This document shows, piece after piece, positions 24,715 through 37,215 of a stretch of 64,000 nt of DNA. Origin of the DNA: Excoecaria cochinchinensis (taxonomy: Eukaryota > Streptophyta > Magnoliopsida > Malpighiales > Euphorbiaceae); NCBI GenBank assembly GCA_947683425.1, contig CANTUQ010000050.1:14376501-14440500 (forward strand), written 5' to 3'. The first letter of the stretch is position 1; the number at the start of each line of letters is the position of its first letter. The notes under the pieces are model-generated. The model was not told the DNA's origin, did no database searches, and worked only from the letters and a program-made list of their open reading frames with translations. The translations under genes were made by a program, and so were the position numbers.

Positions 24715-26160
24715 ATGCCAACCTTAAATCTCTACACCAATATACCTGTTGATGCTGTTACTACCTCTGATATTCTCAGAGATGCTACCAAAGCTGTTTC
24801 TAAAATTATTGGCAAACCTGAATCCGTTGAGTTTCCTTTTCAATTTTCAATTTTGTTTTTCTTTCTGGGAAATTATTCTTTCCTTTCTTGTCTTTGTACT
24901 GTTTGATTCATTGGGTTTTTGTTATTTTTGTCGTTTATGACTATCTTGTGTTCGATGAAATTACTTTGTGTATTTGGTACTCATTTTATGTGTTCTCTTT
25001 CTTCGATTGTTCAGTATGTGATGATTTTGTTGAATGGTGGAGTCCCCATTGGCTTTGCTGGCACTGAAGAACCAGCTGCCTATGGTGAACTGATCTCCAT
25101 TGGGGGTCTTGGTCCTAGTGTTAATGGAAAACTCAGTTCCACTATTGCAGAAATTCTTCAAACAAAGCTCTCCATAGATAGTTCTCGCTTTTATATCAAG
25201 TTTTATGATGTTCAGGTAAAAATCTATGCTCTTGCTGTTTTAATGTTTCCCTTTTTTTTTCCCCCTTTAAGTCCTTTGAGAATTATATAGTTGAAAAGAA
25301 AGGCAAAATGTGGGTGCAATGAACTACCAAAACTGAATCCTGCTTAGTTGCTCTATGAGATTTTTTTTTTTTTTTCAAATCAAGTTAAACTAGGATGCAT
25401 ATGAATATCTTGTCAATTAAAAGAGTCAAAGCTACTGAATCATTGTATTGAAGAACAAATTAGTTAGCTTTGCTCTCAATTACAATGGTAAAACAACTAA
25501 ACATCTTTTTGAAGAAGGCATTGTATTAGTTCCATTACAAGTACATTATGTTTTACAGACAATCTTGTGCATTGAGACTATGCGGGATTAGAAAGTGTAA
25601 AGCAACAGTGTGGACTGATATGACATGGATTGTAATCGCTATGATGATGATGAATCACAACTTTAAGGCTATATAAGCCTTTGACCTCTAAACTTGCCTT
25701 TTCAATTTATAATAATGTTCAACATGGTAGTATATGTGTTGTCTGTAATTTCTTATGAGGAATATACTCTGCAAAGGAACTAATAACAGCAATTTTTTTT
25801 TTTTCTTTGTAAGCTGTATACATATAAATGCATGGCCATAAGCTTAGCTTTTGAGATGTTTAAAATCTGTTGAGATATTCGTGTTAGTACTGCAAATAAA
25901 TACCTCTAGGAAATTTGTGAACGTTTTCAAGAATTTGTTTTCGGCAATATTATGGGGAAACTAACCTTCTTGAAAGTTAAATTAAATGGTTTTGTGGATA
26001 CAAATTGAAGTTTACTGACTGTTGAAATCAGTTATAGGTCCTATTGTCATGGGTGAATATATGTACAGCTTCAAATCCTTTAACACACTTTCCTTGACTA
26101 AAATTTCATGTTTTTCTTGTCCAGCGCTCCTTCTTTGGTTTTAATGGCTCAACTTTCTGA
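24715..26160 (+). CDS. MDL: MIF/D-dopachrome tautomerase-like protein
   Basis: Three exons, 24715-24825, 25015-25215 and 26125-26160, all joined in phase 0, encode 115 aa, the normal length of the family. The protein begins MPTLNLYTNIPVD, so the exposed Pro after Met removal, the catalytic base of MIF tautomerases, is present. Core motifs: ATKAVSKIIGKPES, then YVMILLNGGVPIGFAGTEEP, AAYGELISIGGL and the C-terminal RSFFGFNGSTF. Animal MIF is a trimeric cytokine with tautomerase activity. Plant MDL proteins are cytosolic or peroxisomal, with no established physiological substrate. The Ser-Thr-Phe end is not a standard SKL peroxisomal signal. Exon 3 carries only 11 codons and is separated by a 909-bp intron. 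The nearest Arabidopsis relative by position would be At5g57170. Confidence 0.94.
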
Positions 26161-28604
26161 CCAGCTTGAATTCCAAGGTAATATATCCCCATTAAAATGT
26201 ACATCATTCAAAATATTGCAGATTGAAGCCATGGTGTTGTGAAGTAGGTGGTTGTTATATAGCTTTGCCTTGGTGGCAGTTTGGAGTTTGGCTTCTTTCA
26301 TTTCATATTGTTCCATTGAGTTCTAGTTTATCTTGGAATTGCTGATATATGTGCTGTATGTGTTGAATGATATTGGACCATTTATTTCTGGACTTGCTGC
26401 ATTTTCTTTTTATGCATGCTTATAAGAGTCTGCTGTTACAAGGTCGCTGCAAATTTCCAGTAAGGTTACCAAATTAACGAATGGCTACACATTGCTCTCT
26501 TTTCCTTGCTAGAAAAGACAGAGGGGAAAATATCCACTGTTCATATCAAATTAGGAACAAATGCACAAGAGAAGATTGTCTTTGCAATTCGAGACTATAA
26601 TGGTTATTCAACTTTTCAAGGTCTCTTCATTTGTTATTGTCAAAAAGCACGTTTTGGTATCTGAACTAATTGAGTTTTTGGTAGAGTACCTGTACATTTA
26701 TTTACAATGGGGTCCGAAAACTTTTATTCTTTCTCGCAATGAGTTTATTTGATACAATTGGGTTGTTGAACTGCTGGGAGCTCAAAAGATTGGGTTCGTC
26801 AGATCTTGCTTGATCAAGAGCTATAAAGTGAGATGGCTCAGGACTTGTCAGAATCTCGGCCTAGGATGCCAAGGATATCATGTGACATGGGCATCCACTT
26901 TTATGTATTTCTGAATTAAGAGAAAGCCAAAGGTTTTTATTTATTTTTTTACTATCATATCAACTAACAGTACTATTTAGAATGCCGATGATGAAGATGC
27001 TTGGGAATGGTACAACCCAATTGAAATAATATTTGGATGTGTTTGCTTGGTTTTATATATTATCAAATTGCAATTGAAATCCAATTGTTAGCCAACCAAT
27101 GCAAGCAAAAATCTCCCCAGAGGAAAGAAAGTAATTTTGGGAACTAGACAATGTGTCTGCTGGATTACCCTGATCCGAATCGAGCAAGTCCAAGGATGAT
27201 TTTTCATTGCCGAATATTGATGTCTTTGTCGACAATATATCTAGGCATTACGTGATGTTATAGATTGATGGTTTCTTTGGATTATAATTACATATTGCAA
27301 GTACTATAACTTATTAAGGATTACCTATAATATTTTAATTGTTTGGTTTCTAGCAACTTCCGATGATTTTTAATGACAAATTTGCCCTAATCCCTCCTAA
27401 TAATTTAAGGAAAGAGTATAGATAGCACATAATGATTGTAAAGAATATGGTTCAAAATTCAGTGTGATTGGTCTATCATGTGATTGTGAAGATAATAAAG
27501 AAGATGACAAAGGAAATGTTGTGATATAATTGGTGTACCAAACACTACTCTCATCACATGTGTCATGAAATTTCTAGTCTCAATTAAAAAATGTCGTTTT
27601 CTTTTTACAAATACACATAATAATTATTTTCTACTTATCCAATTTCAAAGGCCATCAAATTTCCAACTCACCTTTCTACAGATAAGGCCACTTTTAATGA
27701 GTACAATTTGAGGATATACTTCTTTTCTTTCCCTACAAGTAAATGGATAACTTATCAAAATGGTAAGACTTTTTTTTTTTAATTAATGTGGATTTTTTTT
27801 CTCATTTGAATGGGTTTTAATTATATGGGATGCACATTATATATATATAAATATCGAATTCACGACTTCATTTAAATCAAAAAAGCCTTTTATTAATTCA
27901 ACTGCATCCGAAATTAATTAATGTGGAAATTCATTTTTTATATTTAGGGTAATTTGATAAATTTATCAATTTGCTGATTTTTAATTAACCGTAATTTTAA
28001 ATATTATACCTCTCTTATAACCAAAAAAGAAAAAGAGAAATTTGGAAACTTATTTGATTTATAGATTAAATAAGAATTTTTACAAATTAGTAATGAATAA
28101 ATATCTTTATGCTGATAAAAAAAAATATAAAATTATGCTTAATTAAATATTAATTACAGTATTATAGCATAGGTATTCTTCGGCTTAATCTACTAAGGCA
28201 TGAAATATTACATGTGGTTGGTCTAGAAATCTTTTCACTTAATAGCCATAAACGGCATTGTCTAATATTACGAATATATAATTAGTGAAATTAATAAATA
28301 AATAAAAAATCTATGGTAAAACAAGTAAAAATCAAAATGATTAGAAATATAGCATATAGTAACAATTTTCCTGGTGTACGGAGTTCTTTTTTTTTTTTTT
28401 TTGTAATTTCCATGTCAAGAAAATGTTATTTAAAGAAAGTCCTTATGTACATACAAATTACAAAGCCATTACTAAATTGAAGTAAATATCTATGTTAGAA
28501 ATGTATGGGATATTTTTCTTTTTTAGATATTTGTAGGGAACATTATTCGAGAAGAACACACTACTAAAAAAAAACACTAAAAGTGCAAACTTAATTTTCT
28601 CTCA

Positions 28605-28643
<39 letters not shown>

Positions 28644-28715
28644 ATTTACCTTTAACTAGCTTCGGACAATAAATTTAATTTATATTTTTGGCATAAGATT
28701 AAATTTTGTAGAATA
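26161..28715. other. Spacer downstream of the MIF-like gene
   Basis: The first few hundred bases are probably 3' UTR. Short frames at 26561-26752 and (minus strand) 27053-27235 lack any family signature. From 27300 the DNA is very AT-rich with A and T runs and a TA microsatellite at 28609-28640. I see no gene. Confidence 0.5.
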
Positions 28716-28725
28716 TAAATTATTG

Positions 28726-29305
28726 GGGTTAATTTTCGTGGTGTTCACTAAACTTTATAACTTGTAACGATATGGTCACTGAATTTCAATTTGTAAAAAT
28801 AAAATAATCAATGTATTATTTTGTAACGAAAAAATCAAAATGACCGGAAATCTGATTCACCAGCAACCGGTGCGTGAGTTGCACGATGAAAACCAATGTC
28901 ACATCAGAAAATTTGACACGTCGGATCTGATTGGATTTACATCCATGGTCACTAAACTTTGACAAATGTAACTATGTGGTCACTAAATTACGATTTATAA
29001 CCAATGCAAGTATAATAGTTGGGTTATTTTTTCGTTATAAATTGTAGTGACCACAACGTTACACTTGCTAAATTTGAGTGATCATGGATGTAAATCCAGT
29101 GAGATTCGACGTGATAAATTTTCTAACGTGGCATTGATTTTCATCGTGCAACTCACGTGCCGGTTGCCGGCGAATCCAATTTTCGATCATTTTGATTTTT
29201 TCGTTACAAAATAAATAGATGGATTATTTTATTGTTACAAATTGAAATTTAGTGACTATATCATTATAAGTCATAAAATTAAGTGACCATCACAAAAATT
29301 AACCC
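28726..29305. mobile_element. MULE-type foldback MITE with 10-bp target duplication
   Basis: The 580-bp element starts GGGTTAATTTT and ends AAAATTAACCC and is almost one long hairpin: each arm runs about 270 bp (for example gtgagttgcacgatgaaaa is found in both arms in opposite orientation). The flanks 28716-28725 and 29306-29315 are identical (taaattattg), a 10-bp target-site duplication in the 9-11 bp range of Mutator-like elements. There is no coding frame. Arm identity is roughly 85% by eye. Confidence 0.9.
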
Positions 29306-29315
29306 TAAATTATTG

Positions 29316-30493
29316 TAAACAAAATTAAAAAGCTTAAAACTGCCCTTGGTTATTTGAAGTCATAATTAATTAAATATATTAAATTTAATTATAAAAGCGA
29401 TCGTGACACGTAAACAGTAATAAAAAGTAATATAATATTTATAATAATTTTAAGATATATTTATTTATTATTAGGTAGGGTAATACTTAATAAAATAGAA
29501 AAGAAAAGAATTAATAAAGTGGTTTGATATTATAATCAGAAGCGATTGAACCTAATTAGCCCAACGTATGATTGCCATAAACCACACACAAATTCCAAAA
29601 GACACCAAAAAGCTCCAAATCATTACTCTTTCTCTCTCTTTTGCCGTTAGATCCAAAATTCTTTCATAGATACACGTGATCATCTGGACATTGCCACGTA
29701 AGCCCTAGGAAATCCAAGGCGGCCAATGGAGTATTGCCAAGTCAGCAGATAGAAGCCTTTTTTCCTACAAGATCTACAAGATAGTTGCAGGTGGTATGGG
29801 AGATAATCCCAATCAGGACATCCATGCTTGCCCATCATTAGGATGACATTTTCTTGTGACCATTCTGCCCCTGTTATCCTCCCCTTTCAATTTCTTTTCT
29901 TTTCAAAATACCCACCAATTTCTTTTTTTACCTATGTTATTGAATATGAGTTGGTAAATTAAAAAATAATATTTTAATATATTTTTATTTAATAATACAT
30001 ATTTAATATATCAAATTAATTTTTATCATAAATGAAATTAAAAAATAATATTTAAATATATTTTTATTTAATAATAAATATTTAATATATCATATCTAAT
30101 CATATTTCTTGTTTATATCTATATGGGATGGAAACAAATGGCAAGAAATTATAGATTTTCTCAACCCGCCTTCAAATCCATGACTGTCTCTATGTGCTCG
30201 TAAATAAAATATTATATTTTTGAAATATTATTAATTTTATTGTTGGAAGTAAGCCAATAGATAAAATATTTGGTACATGGATGGCGTATTCAAATTCCCT
30301 TCAGTATTATATAATTCAAATCAAACAACGAATTACGCTAATTCACGAATGAATGTCACCTTGCTAAAAGATTCTTAAAAGAAACCATTTTAATTAACAT
30401 GTTTCTTACCATAACATGCTCAAAGATTCTTAAACTAAACCATTTAACATAACATGTGTGCATTTAACGATGTAACCTCCAATAAATTTGGAG

Positions 30494-30498
<5 letters not shown>
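29316..30498. other. Distal upstream region of the CIA2 gene
   Basis: AT-rich on both sides of a unique, less AT-rich block (29580-29900) described separately. I see no coding exon. Confidence 0.5.
29640..29880. promoter_or_regulatory. Possible light-type cis-element cluster
   Basis: Within about 170 bp there is a perfect G-box CACGTG (29673-29678), a second ACGT core (ccacgtaa, about 29694-29701), two CCAAT boxes (ggccaatgg, cccaatcag) and gagataatcc, an I-box-like GATAA. Such groupings occur in promoters of plant photosynthesis genes. The block is about 1.8 kb upstream of the CIA2 start, far for a promoter, so it may be an enhancer, a relic promoter or chance. Confidence 0.3.

Positions 30499-30537
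<39 letters not shown>
30499..30537. repeat. (TA)n microsatellite
   Basis: A pure TA run that abuts the foldback element; a second TA run (about 30981-31001) lies on its other side. Confidence 0.9.
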
Positions 30538-30542
<5 letters not shown>

Positions 30543-30969
30543 GTGTATTTTTATCCTTATCGTTTGTTAAAATAAGTAAATTTGCCCTTAACATTTATTT
30601 TAAGGCAAATTTTTCCCTAACGTTTGTAAAATGAGAAATTTGTGCTCATACCGTCAATTGCCGTTAATTTTTACCGTTAATATATTAATTGATTGCTAAT
30701 GAAATACGTGTTATGCATCAATTGGACACGTGAATAAAACGTTTGGATACTAAAAGTGTATTTTTGCCCCTAATATTTTTTCAAATTTGCAAATTTGCCT
30801 CTAACGTTTGTAAAATGAGAGATTTTTTTCCCGCTGTCAATTACCGGTAATTTTGACCGTTAATACGTTAATTGACCGCTGACGGTAGGAGCAAAAATCT
30901 CCTATTTTACAAACATTATGAGTAAATTTTATCATTTTAGTAAATAATAGGGATAAAAATGCACATTTG
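30538..30969. mobile_element. Foldback element with an extra internal arm copy
   Basis: The left arm begins aaaagtgtatttttatcc; the same segment recurs in direct orientation near 30751 (aaaagtgtatttttgccc), and the inverse appears at the right end (gggataaaaatgcacattt). All three copies carry the taacgtttgtaaaatgag-type block. No coding frame. The class matches plant foldback elements with 'aaatttgccc' arms. It is bordered by TA microsatellites, so a target duplication cannot be read. Confidence 0.6.
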
Positions 30970-31682
30970 GTCATATGTGTGTATATATATATATATATAT
31001 AATTTAATTTGCAAATAATAAAAAGGAAAAGAGGACGAATTAAGCTTCCTACAATGAGTATTATGGTTGATTAAATTAAACAAAGAATGATTAAAAGAAG
31101 AGGGACAGGCAAGTAAAAAGAGTAGAAACAAAAAATAATTGAACGGGCAAAACAGAGTGGAGCCCACACCAAAGAAACCACTTGTCTCTTCCTCTGTTCT
31201 TCCCTCTATCTCCCCTATTTCACACTCACTCACTCCCATTTACTCTTCTTCTCTCAACACTTGTTTCAATCTTTCTCCTGCAAATTCTCTCCAATTCTCA
31301 CTTCTTCATTGGGTAACTTTTTTTTTTAGCCTTCTGGGTGGGTTTTGCAATTCCCTTTCTATTTCCATGGTAGATAGATGAGCAGAAGAACCTGTTTGCT
31401 GGAGTTTTTTCGGGTAGAAGTAGATATGCTTCTCCTCATCTCTTCATCAATATTATAAATTCTTGGCCTTTTCTCCTTTCTTTATCAAAACACAGTGTAG
31501 AATTTGTACCCTTTTCAGGGTTTAGGGTTTTTCCACTTTCCACACATCTCAAACACAACAAGTTTTCTTTTTTTTTTTTTTTTGTTTCTTTATTGAAATT
31601 CCCATCTCTGTTTTCAAATTTTTGCTCAGATTCAGAAATGGGGTTTCTCCAAATTCAGAATTAACAGAATTCCGAGAAAAGA

Positions 31683-31766
31683 ATGTCTTCTCCTTGTTTA
31701 AGTGGAGGTGGTAGAATTTCAAAAATGTCTTCTCCATGTATAAGTGGAGGCGGGAGTAGAACTTAT
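31683..31766 (+). repeat. 42-bp tandem duplication at the CIA2 start
   Basis: Two 42-bp units, each beginning atgtcttctcc and encoding MSSPC(L/I)SGGG plus four residues, lie head to tail in frame. They differ at several positions, so this is not a sequencing echo. Confidence 0.85.
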
Positions 31767-33358
31767 GGGTTCGATTTAGAAATAGTGAAATCCCCTGCAT
31801 CTACCTCCACCATAGCTTCTTCTCCATCTTCTACTGTCTCCGAATCCAGCAATTCACCATTAGCAATCTCCACAAGAAAACCTCGTACTCCTCGTAAACG
31901 CCCCAACCAAACTTACAACGAAGCAGCTGCTCTTCTTTCCACTGCTTACCCAAACATCTTCTCCACCAACCATCTTTCAAATCCTCGCAAATTCACCAAA
32001 CCTCTTCTCCATGACTCCTCCTCATCCGACGACTTGCTCTGGCCTTTCCGGGTCTTCGACGACTCTGGATTTCTAATCCATCAGCCCACCGAATCTGAAA
32101 AACCCAGTTTCAGTAGTTTCTTGAACGAGGGAAAAGTCTCCAATTTGATGAACTCCGGCGAGAAATATTCTCCCCAAAGTGAGAATTCAATGGAATTGGG
32201 CGATGAGGATTTCGATGCAGAGTCGATTCTGGATGAGGAAATTGAAGAAGGCATAATTGACAGCATAATGGGCAATTTAAGTGTGAGCAAAGCAGACGAG
32301 AAGAACAATAATTGGTATGGGAATCAAATGGGAGTTAATTTTGGCGGGAATTATGCGATGAGAAGAGGAGTGAGAGCATTGAGACATAGAAATGAAGAGA
32401 ATTGGTGGAGTTTTCCAATCGTAGATATGCTCCAAATCTCACCAAGACTCACTGCCACCAGTACAACTAAGGTTTCAGGTTCTAATTCAAACACAAAAAT
32501 CAAGCTAAAAACCTCCAAAAAGCACAACTCCGTCGACAAAAAGAAGAACAAGGTGGAGAAACAGGCTACGGCGGAATTGAAGAATTCGGAGGAGAATTCA
32601 GTTCCGGTGGAGAAATCCGGTTTGCAGTTGAAATTAAACTACGACAACGTTTTGAACGCATGGTCGGACCGGGGATCTCCGTTTACCGAAGAATTATCAG
32701 GATCCGAAGGAAGAAATGATGTTTCTGTATGTTTCTTTTCTTCTGCCCGGAAATGACCCTCACTAAACTAAACTATTCTGGGACATCGAATATTCCCATG
32801 TTTCTGTTGTTGGTTTTTTTTCCTCTAAATGGTAATAAAAATTATTTTGAAATTGAATTTGGAGAATAAAAAAAGAATTTTATTCGAAAAGGTTGTTTGT
32901 GCTCTGACCTTTTCAGGCTTTTGTAGCTATAGAGGGACCCCCTTACGCTGAAAAAAACTGTTTTTTTTATGGACCTTTTCTCTGTAATAAAATAATACTA
33001 GTAATTGGATTGAATTGATTAAGGTTTATTAATGAATGTGGGCAGGCCAGATTGGCGCAGATAGATTTATTTTCAGAAAATGGAGTAAGAGAGGCTAGTG
33101 TATTGCGGTACAAAGAAAAAAGACGTAGTCGTCTCTTCTCAAAGAAAATCAGATACCAGGTTCGCAAAGTCAATGCCGACCAACGCCCTAGAATGAAGGT
33201 ACTATCTTCCGGAATTGTTTATAATAGGACCTATATGAAGCATGTGTTTCAATTGTAATATTTAATGTTAATGTTATGGTTTATAATGTGCGTATTTGCA
33301 GGGGCGATTCGTGAGAAGGCCAAATTCAAGTGCAAGTAGTCAAAGAAGAGAAGAATAG
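31683..33358 (+). CDS. CIA2: CIA2-type CCT-domain transcription regulator
   Basis: Three exons, 31683-32726, 33046-33198 and 33302-33358, join in phase 0 to give 417 aa. The N-terminus has the family signature FDLEIVKSP ... SPLAISTRKPRTPRKRPNQ and NEAAALLSTAYPNIF. The middle is Ser-rich, then acidic (ELGDEDFDAESILDEEIEEG, about 165-190), with WWSFPIVDMLQISPRL conserved near 240 and a Lys-rich stretch 270-300. The C-terminal CCT motif (about 363-407; RYKEKRRSRLFSKKIRYQ, RKVNADQRPRMKGRFVRR) is split over exons 2 and 3. In Arabidopsis CIA2 acts in the nucleus to raise expression of chloroplast import and plastid ribosome genes in leaves. The first 14 codons are a duplicate of the following 14, so the ancestral start may be Met15 (31725). 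A CT-rich leader lies at 31180-31320. Confidence 0.92.
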
Positions 33359-33896
33359 AACAATTTTCTCCTTTCCTTTTTCCCATTTTTGCAATGTTGT
33401 TAATTTTGGCATATGTATTCATTTTGAGGATTTGGAAACTAGTCAAGCAGAGAGATGAAATAGCAGCCCAAGTTTTTTTTTTTTTAATACTCTTCTTGGC
33501 TTTATTTATTTTTTTTGGTTTTTCACCGTGCGGTGTCCTGAAAAAGCTCAAATTATGGGAAAAGCACGTCTAAGCCCGAAATCACATCCAGACTAATTCT
33601 CTCTCGAACCGTGAAGATCTCTTGCTTGCAATATTTCAAAATTAATTTGAGTTATATAGGGATGAAACTTACCTTGCCGGCTCGAATCTGACCCATACCC
33701 GGTTTCGAATAGAGAAAAAAAATTATTAAAAGTGTGATTAATTAAGGTAATTAAATCGTTAAAGATACTAAATTAGTAATCAAAGTCCAATGGGCTTTGA
33801 AAGAACAGCCCATTGTGGGCCGAAGGTGTCAAAGTTTCAGTCCACGCTTATATATATAAAATCAGAGTCTAAATACATCGCTTAAACACTCCTTCA
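33359..33896. other. Spacer between CIA2 and the 205-aa gene
   Basis: This holds the CIA2 3' UTR and the next promoter. A TATATATAAAA sequence at about 33850-33860 lies 40 bases before the ATG at 33897, a plausible TATA box with a very short leader. No other element seen. Confidence 0.5.
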
Positions 33897-35671
33897 ATGG
33901 CACCACTGCTCTCAAAAATCTGGCACCGTTCCTCTTCTTTTCCCATAAAAGTATCTCCATTCATCAATTTCCACCCTCGTTCTCTCTCATCCAAGCCTCA
34001 ACTCACTGAAGTTTATTATCTAGCTTCATGCTCATCCTCCTCCAAAGATTCCTCCTCTTCACTTTCCCAAATTGACGGAGATGGGTTTTTAACTATGGAT
34101 GATTTCATTCACCGTCTTATGATACAAAAATCTACTCCCGACTGGCTTCCTTTCCGCCCTGGCTCTTCCTTTTATGTTCCACCTCATAACCGTCCCTTGA
34201 AAGCTGCTGATTTTTTTCAAAATTTGGCTAATCAGCTCACCGATGAAGAGTCCCTCGCTCTTGTTACTTCCCGGGGCTGGCCCTACTCGAAGTTTTTCTT
34301 TCCGGGTACGCTCTCAATTTTACTCTTGTTCTCTCCATTACACCTGCATTTGTATTGGGTAATTTGAATTTTGAAACTAATACCTTGATTGAGTAAAGCT
34401 CGATGCTTTTTACTGAGCTGCTGAGCCATGTGAGAGAACTTTTGATGGGTATCAAAGAAAAAGTCCTATTAAAATTCGCGGTTGAAATTTATTGGATAGA
34501 GAACCATACAAATGCTACGAAAGACTGCAATTGAATTTAACCCGTCATATTGCTTTCGGCCTTAAAATATGGTGACTTATGTGATTGTGCAAAAGTGGTC
34601 TTTTTAGGATCTATGTATAGTGGAACTGTATTGCACATTCTGTAGCCTTGCTGCTGAAATTATTTGCTGATAGTTTTGTTTGGAAGTTGTTAAAGGTGAA
34701 ATTAAGCGCTAAGTACAGATAGTTGTTATGCTTATTAGCTAGCCAGTTACACAAAAATATTAATTTGATAATATTTTTGACTGGGAATAGATTCGATTGA
34801 GGAATCGCACTAGATTATGCATATAGTGCATGTGACATAATACTCTAATTTTCCAATCATGACAAAACAGAAGCAGATTTTTTTCATCAATCAGCTCATC
34901 CAAGTTCCTTTCATTATATGGGTACTCCCATGAAATTATCAGCTTTCTTGAGCTACTACCGAATTTATGGACCATCCTTGGACACTGTCCAATGTTAAGG
35001 CAATCAACTAATTCATCATTGCGTCACAAGAAGCATTCAGATTGGAACATTTTGTCTTTCTGGTTCATTTTTTATACTTTGTAGTCCATTAATGGTGGTG
35101 GGGCTACCAGTTTGGATATTTGTTTTGTGAGAGAATGGATCATGCATGTGCAGTAAAGAAGTAAAAAGTTGAAAATCTAATCAGGTGGCAGTTAGGGCCA
35201 TATTTTGAGAGTGGGAATATGAAAATTGATAATGCACCATTTCTAGTTACTCAATGCCTCATCAAAGGATGGAAATTCTGTTCTGATTCAGTGGGATTTT
35301 AATGTAGAATTCACATCCCTGGTCATTCTCTCTTCTATGTGTGTGTTTGCGCATGCTTATGCACCTAAACTAGGATGCTTTCTGAAGTGAGATTTTATGT
35401 TATTGATTGAAGATATTGCTTGTGATAATGCCAACGTGGAAATGTTTTAAATTTTTTTTTAGGTGCAGGGCTTGCATCTGAAAAGGCCAATTTTGAGTTC
35501 AAGTTGCTAGCAGGAGAGATGGAGATGAAGGTGAAGATGATACAAGAGGGGGACAATATTGAGCTCAAGTTTTTGGCAGGAGAGATGGAGATGACGATTC
35601 AAGAGGGGGATGATGTAGACTGTGCAGAAGATTCAGATTCAGATTCAGATTCAGAGGACCTGGGAGGATGA
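33897..35671 (+). CDS. Unrecognised small protein with organelle-type presequence
   Basis: Two exons, 33897-34305 and 35463-35671, joined within a Gly codon, give 205 aa. The first 35 residues are rich in Ser, Arg and Lys with no acids (LLSKIWHRSSSFPIKVSPF), like a mitochondrial presequence. A conserved-looking core follows: TMDDFIHRLMIQ, then STPDWLPFRPGSSFYVPP (about 80-97) and LANQLTDEESLALVTSRGWP. I recall this DWLPFxPGSSxxVPP core from plant proteins without known function but cannot name one. Exon 2 holds an internal repeat, (F/L)LAGEMEM ... IQEGD(N/D), twice, then an acidic (DS)4 tail. Function is not inferred. The 1157-bp intron shows no insert. The gene sits between CIA2 and the clathrin assembly gene. 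Confidence 0.72.
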
Positions 35672-37215
35672 AAATAAATTCTTATGGAACAACTGGTTTG
35701 TCTGGTTAGTAATTCCCATGCCTTGCTTCGCTCAATTTGGTTTTACCATTATGCTCTTGGTCGTTGGTGATGGCTTGTCCTTTCATTGTATATGTAGTAA
35801 TTGTTTGAATGATTACTTTTTTGGTATTTATGGTGGCCATATGATTTGATTACAGTTTCTAACATGCATCTCTATGACTATAACATGATTATTTGATGAA
35901 AGATGTAACCACATGAAGGATCTTGAGCTAAAAAGATTTATCATAGGAAAACACATCAATTCAATTGGAACGTGCAAATCTAAGATCATTTCATGCATGT
36001 TCATAATCCCGTTGCGTTATGTAGAATATTGAATGGTATAATAAAGCCACAACCTAACATCCTGTTGTGAAGATCCAAGTTTTACATAAATGATGAACAA
36101 GGATCACAAAGACTGTCTTCTTCTTCCTTAAAGTGTCTTAGAATATATATTTTGGAATTTGCAGAAAGAGATAGAGAAATACTGAGAGTTGTAGCATTAT
36201 TGTTTTTTTTTTTTCCCTCCTGGTGACTCCCACTTTATTTATGAGCTGGGTTGTCGTTGTTATCACAATCTTTTTTTTTCCCTTTTATATTGTTTTTATT
36301 TTTGGTAAGATTGGTTGGTTCCCATTACGGGTGACCTGTCCATTTGTGAACATTTACTGAACCACCTAAATTTTCGAATATTTCAAAAAAAGAAAAAAGT
36401 GAAATCATTTTTGTTAGTTCTTCCTTAATTCGGATTTTGCAGGACGTTCCTTATGGGCAAATAAAAAGAAAGTGTCTAAAGGAAGAAAAAGACATGAGCT
36501 GAAATAGGTATGCAAATAAGAGAATGTTGGAAACGGGATTGGGAATAAGACTAGAATCTTGTATAGGTGAGGGATCTTTGGTTTGCTTTCATGGTTATCA
36601 ACTCACTCTTCTCTACTAGATGCAAGCTAACTCAGTTCACTAGGAACCCTTCTAAAATATTTTAGTTATTAGCATATCTTGTTGTAAAATAGAAGTGCTT
36701 GATCACTCTCTTTTGAATAGACACGCAGTAAATTAGCTATAGTTGCTAGGTATCCAAAAATGGTCAGGTATGAGTTACAATTTTATCCTGACTTGAATTC
36801 GAAATTGTGACAGCTTTCTGCATTGTGAAATTAGATTAAGTGAATTTGCAAGTGTTTGTGATGTTTTTGATGGCTTGGAGATATGGTTTGTGAATCAGTT
36901 TGATTAAATTGGCAATTAGATTTTTCTAGTATTTTTGCCAGAGACTTGCCTCTCATTCTTAGGATTGTTGTGCTTTCACTGCCACTTTTGCTTCTAATCG
37001 AAGTTCCACTAAATCATCAAGTAGTAAGGCATGGACAGAAGTATTCAATCCACATGAATTTCTATAATGAACATCAACAATTGTCCTCCAATACAAAAGA
37101 GAGAAATTTCCTTAAATATGAACCATCAGAGCAGCAATTTAACTTGATGAAACAAACAAAAGGGTTTCCCTATTTGAAAGAATTAAAGAATTAAGAGTAC
37201 TAAAATCAAGAATTA
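35672..37215. other. Convergent spacer
   Basis: 3' UTR of the 205-aa gene and of the clathrin assembly gene. An 82-codon plus-strand frame at 36946-37194 has no recognisable signature and overlaps the likely 3' end of the minus-strand gene; I do not call it. No transposon ends seen. Confidence 0.5.

Noticed and set aside
36946..37194. 82-codon plus-strand frame near the clathrin gene 3' end
   Set aside because: No signature; lies in a convergent 3' region and has no splice or start context support.
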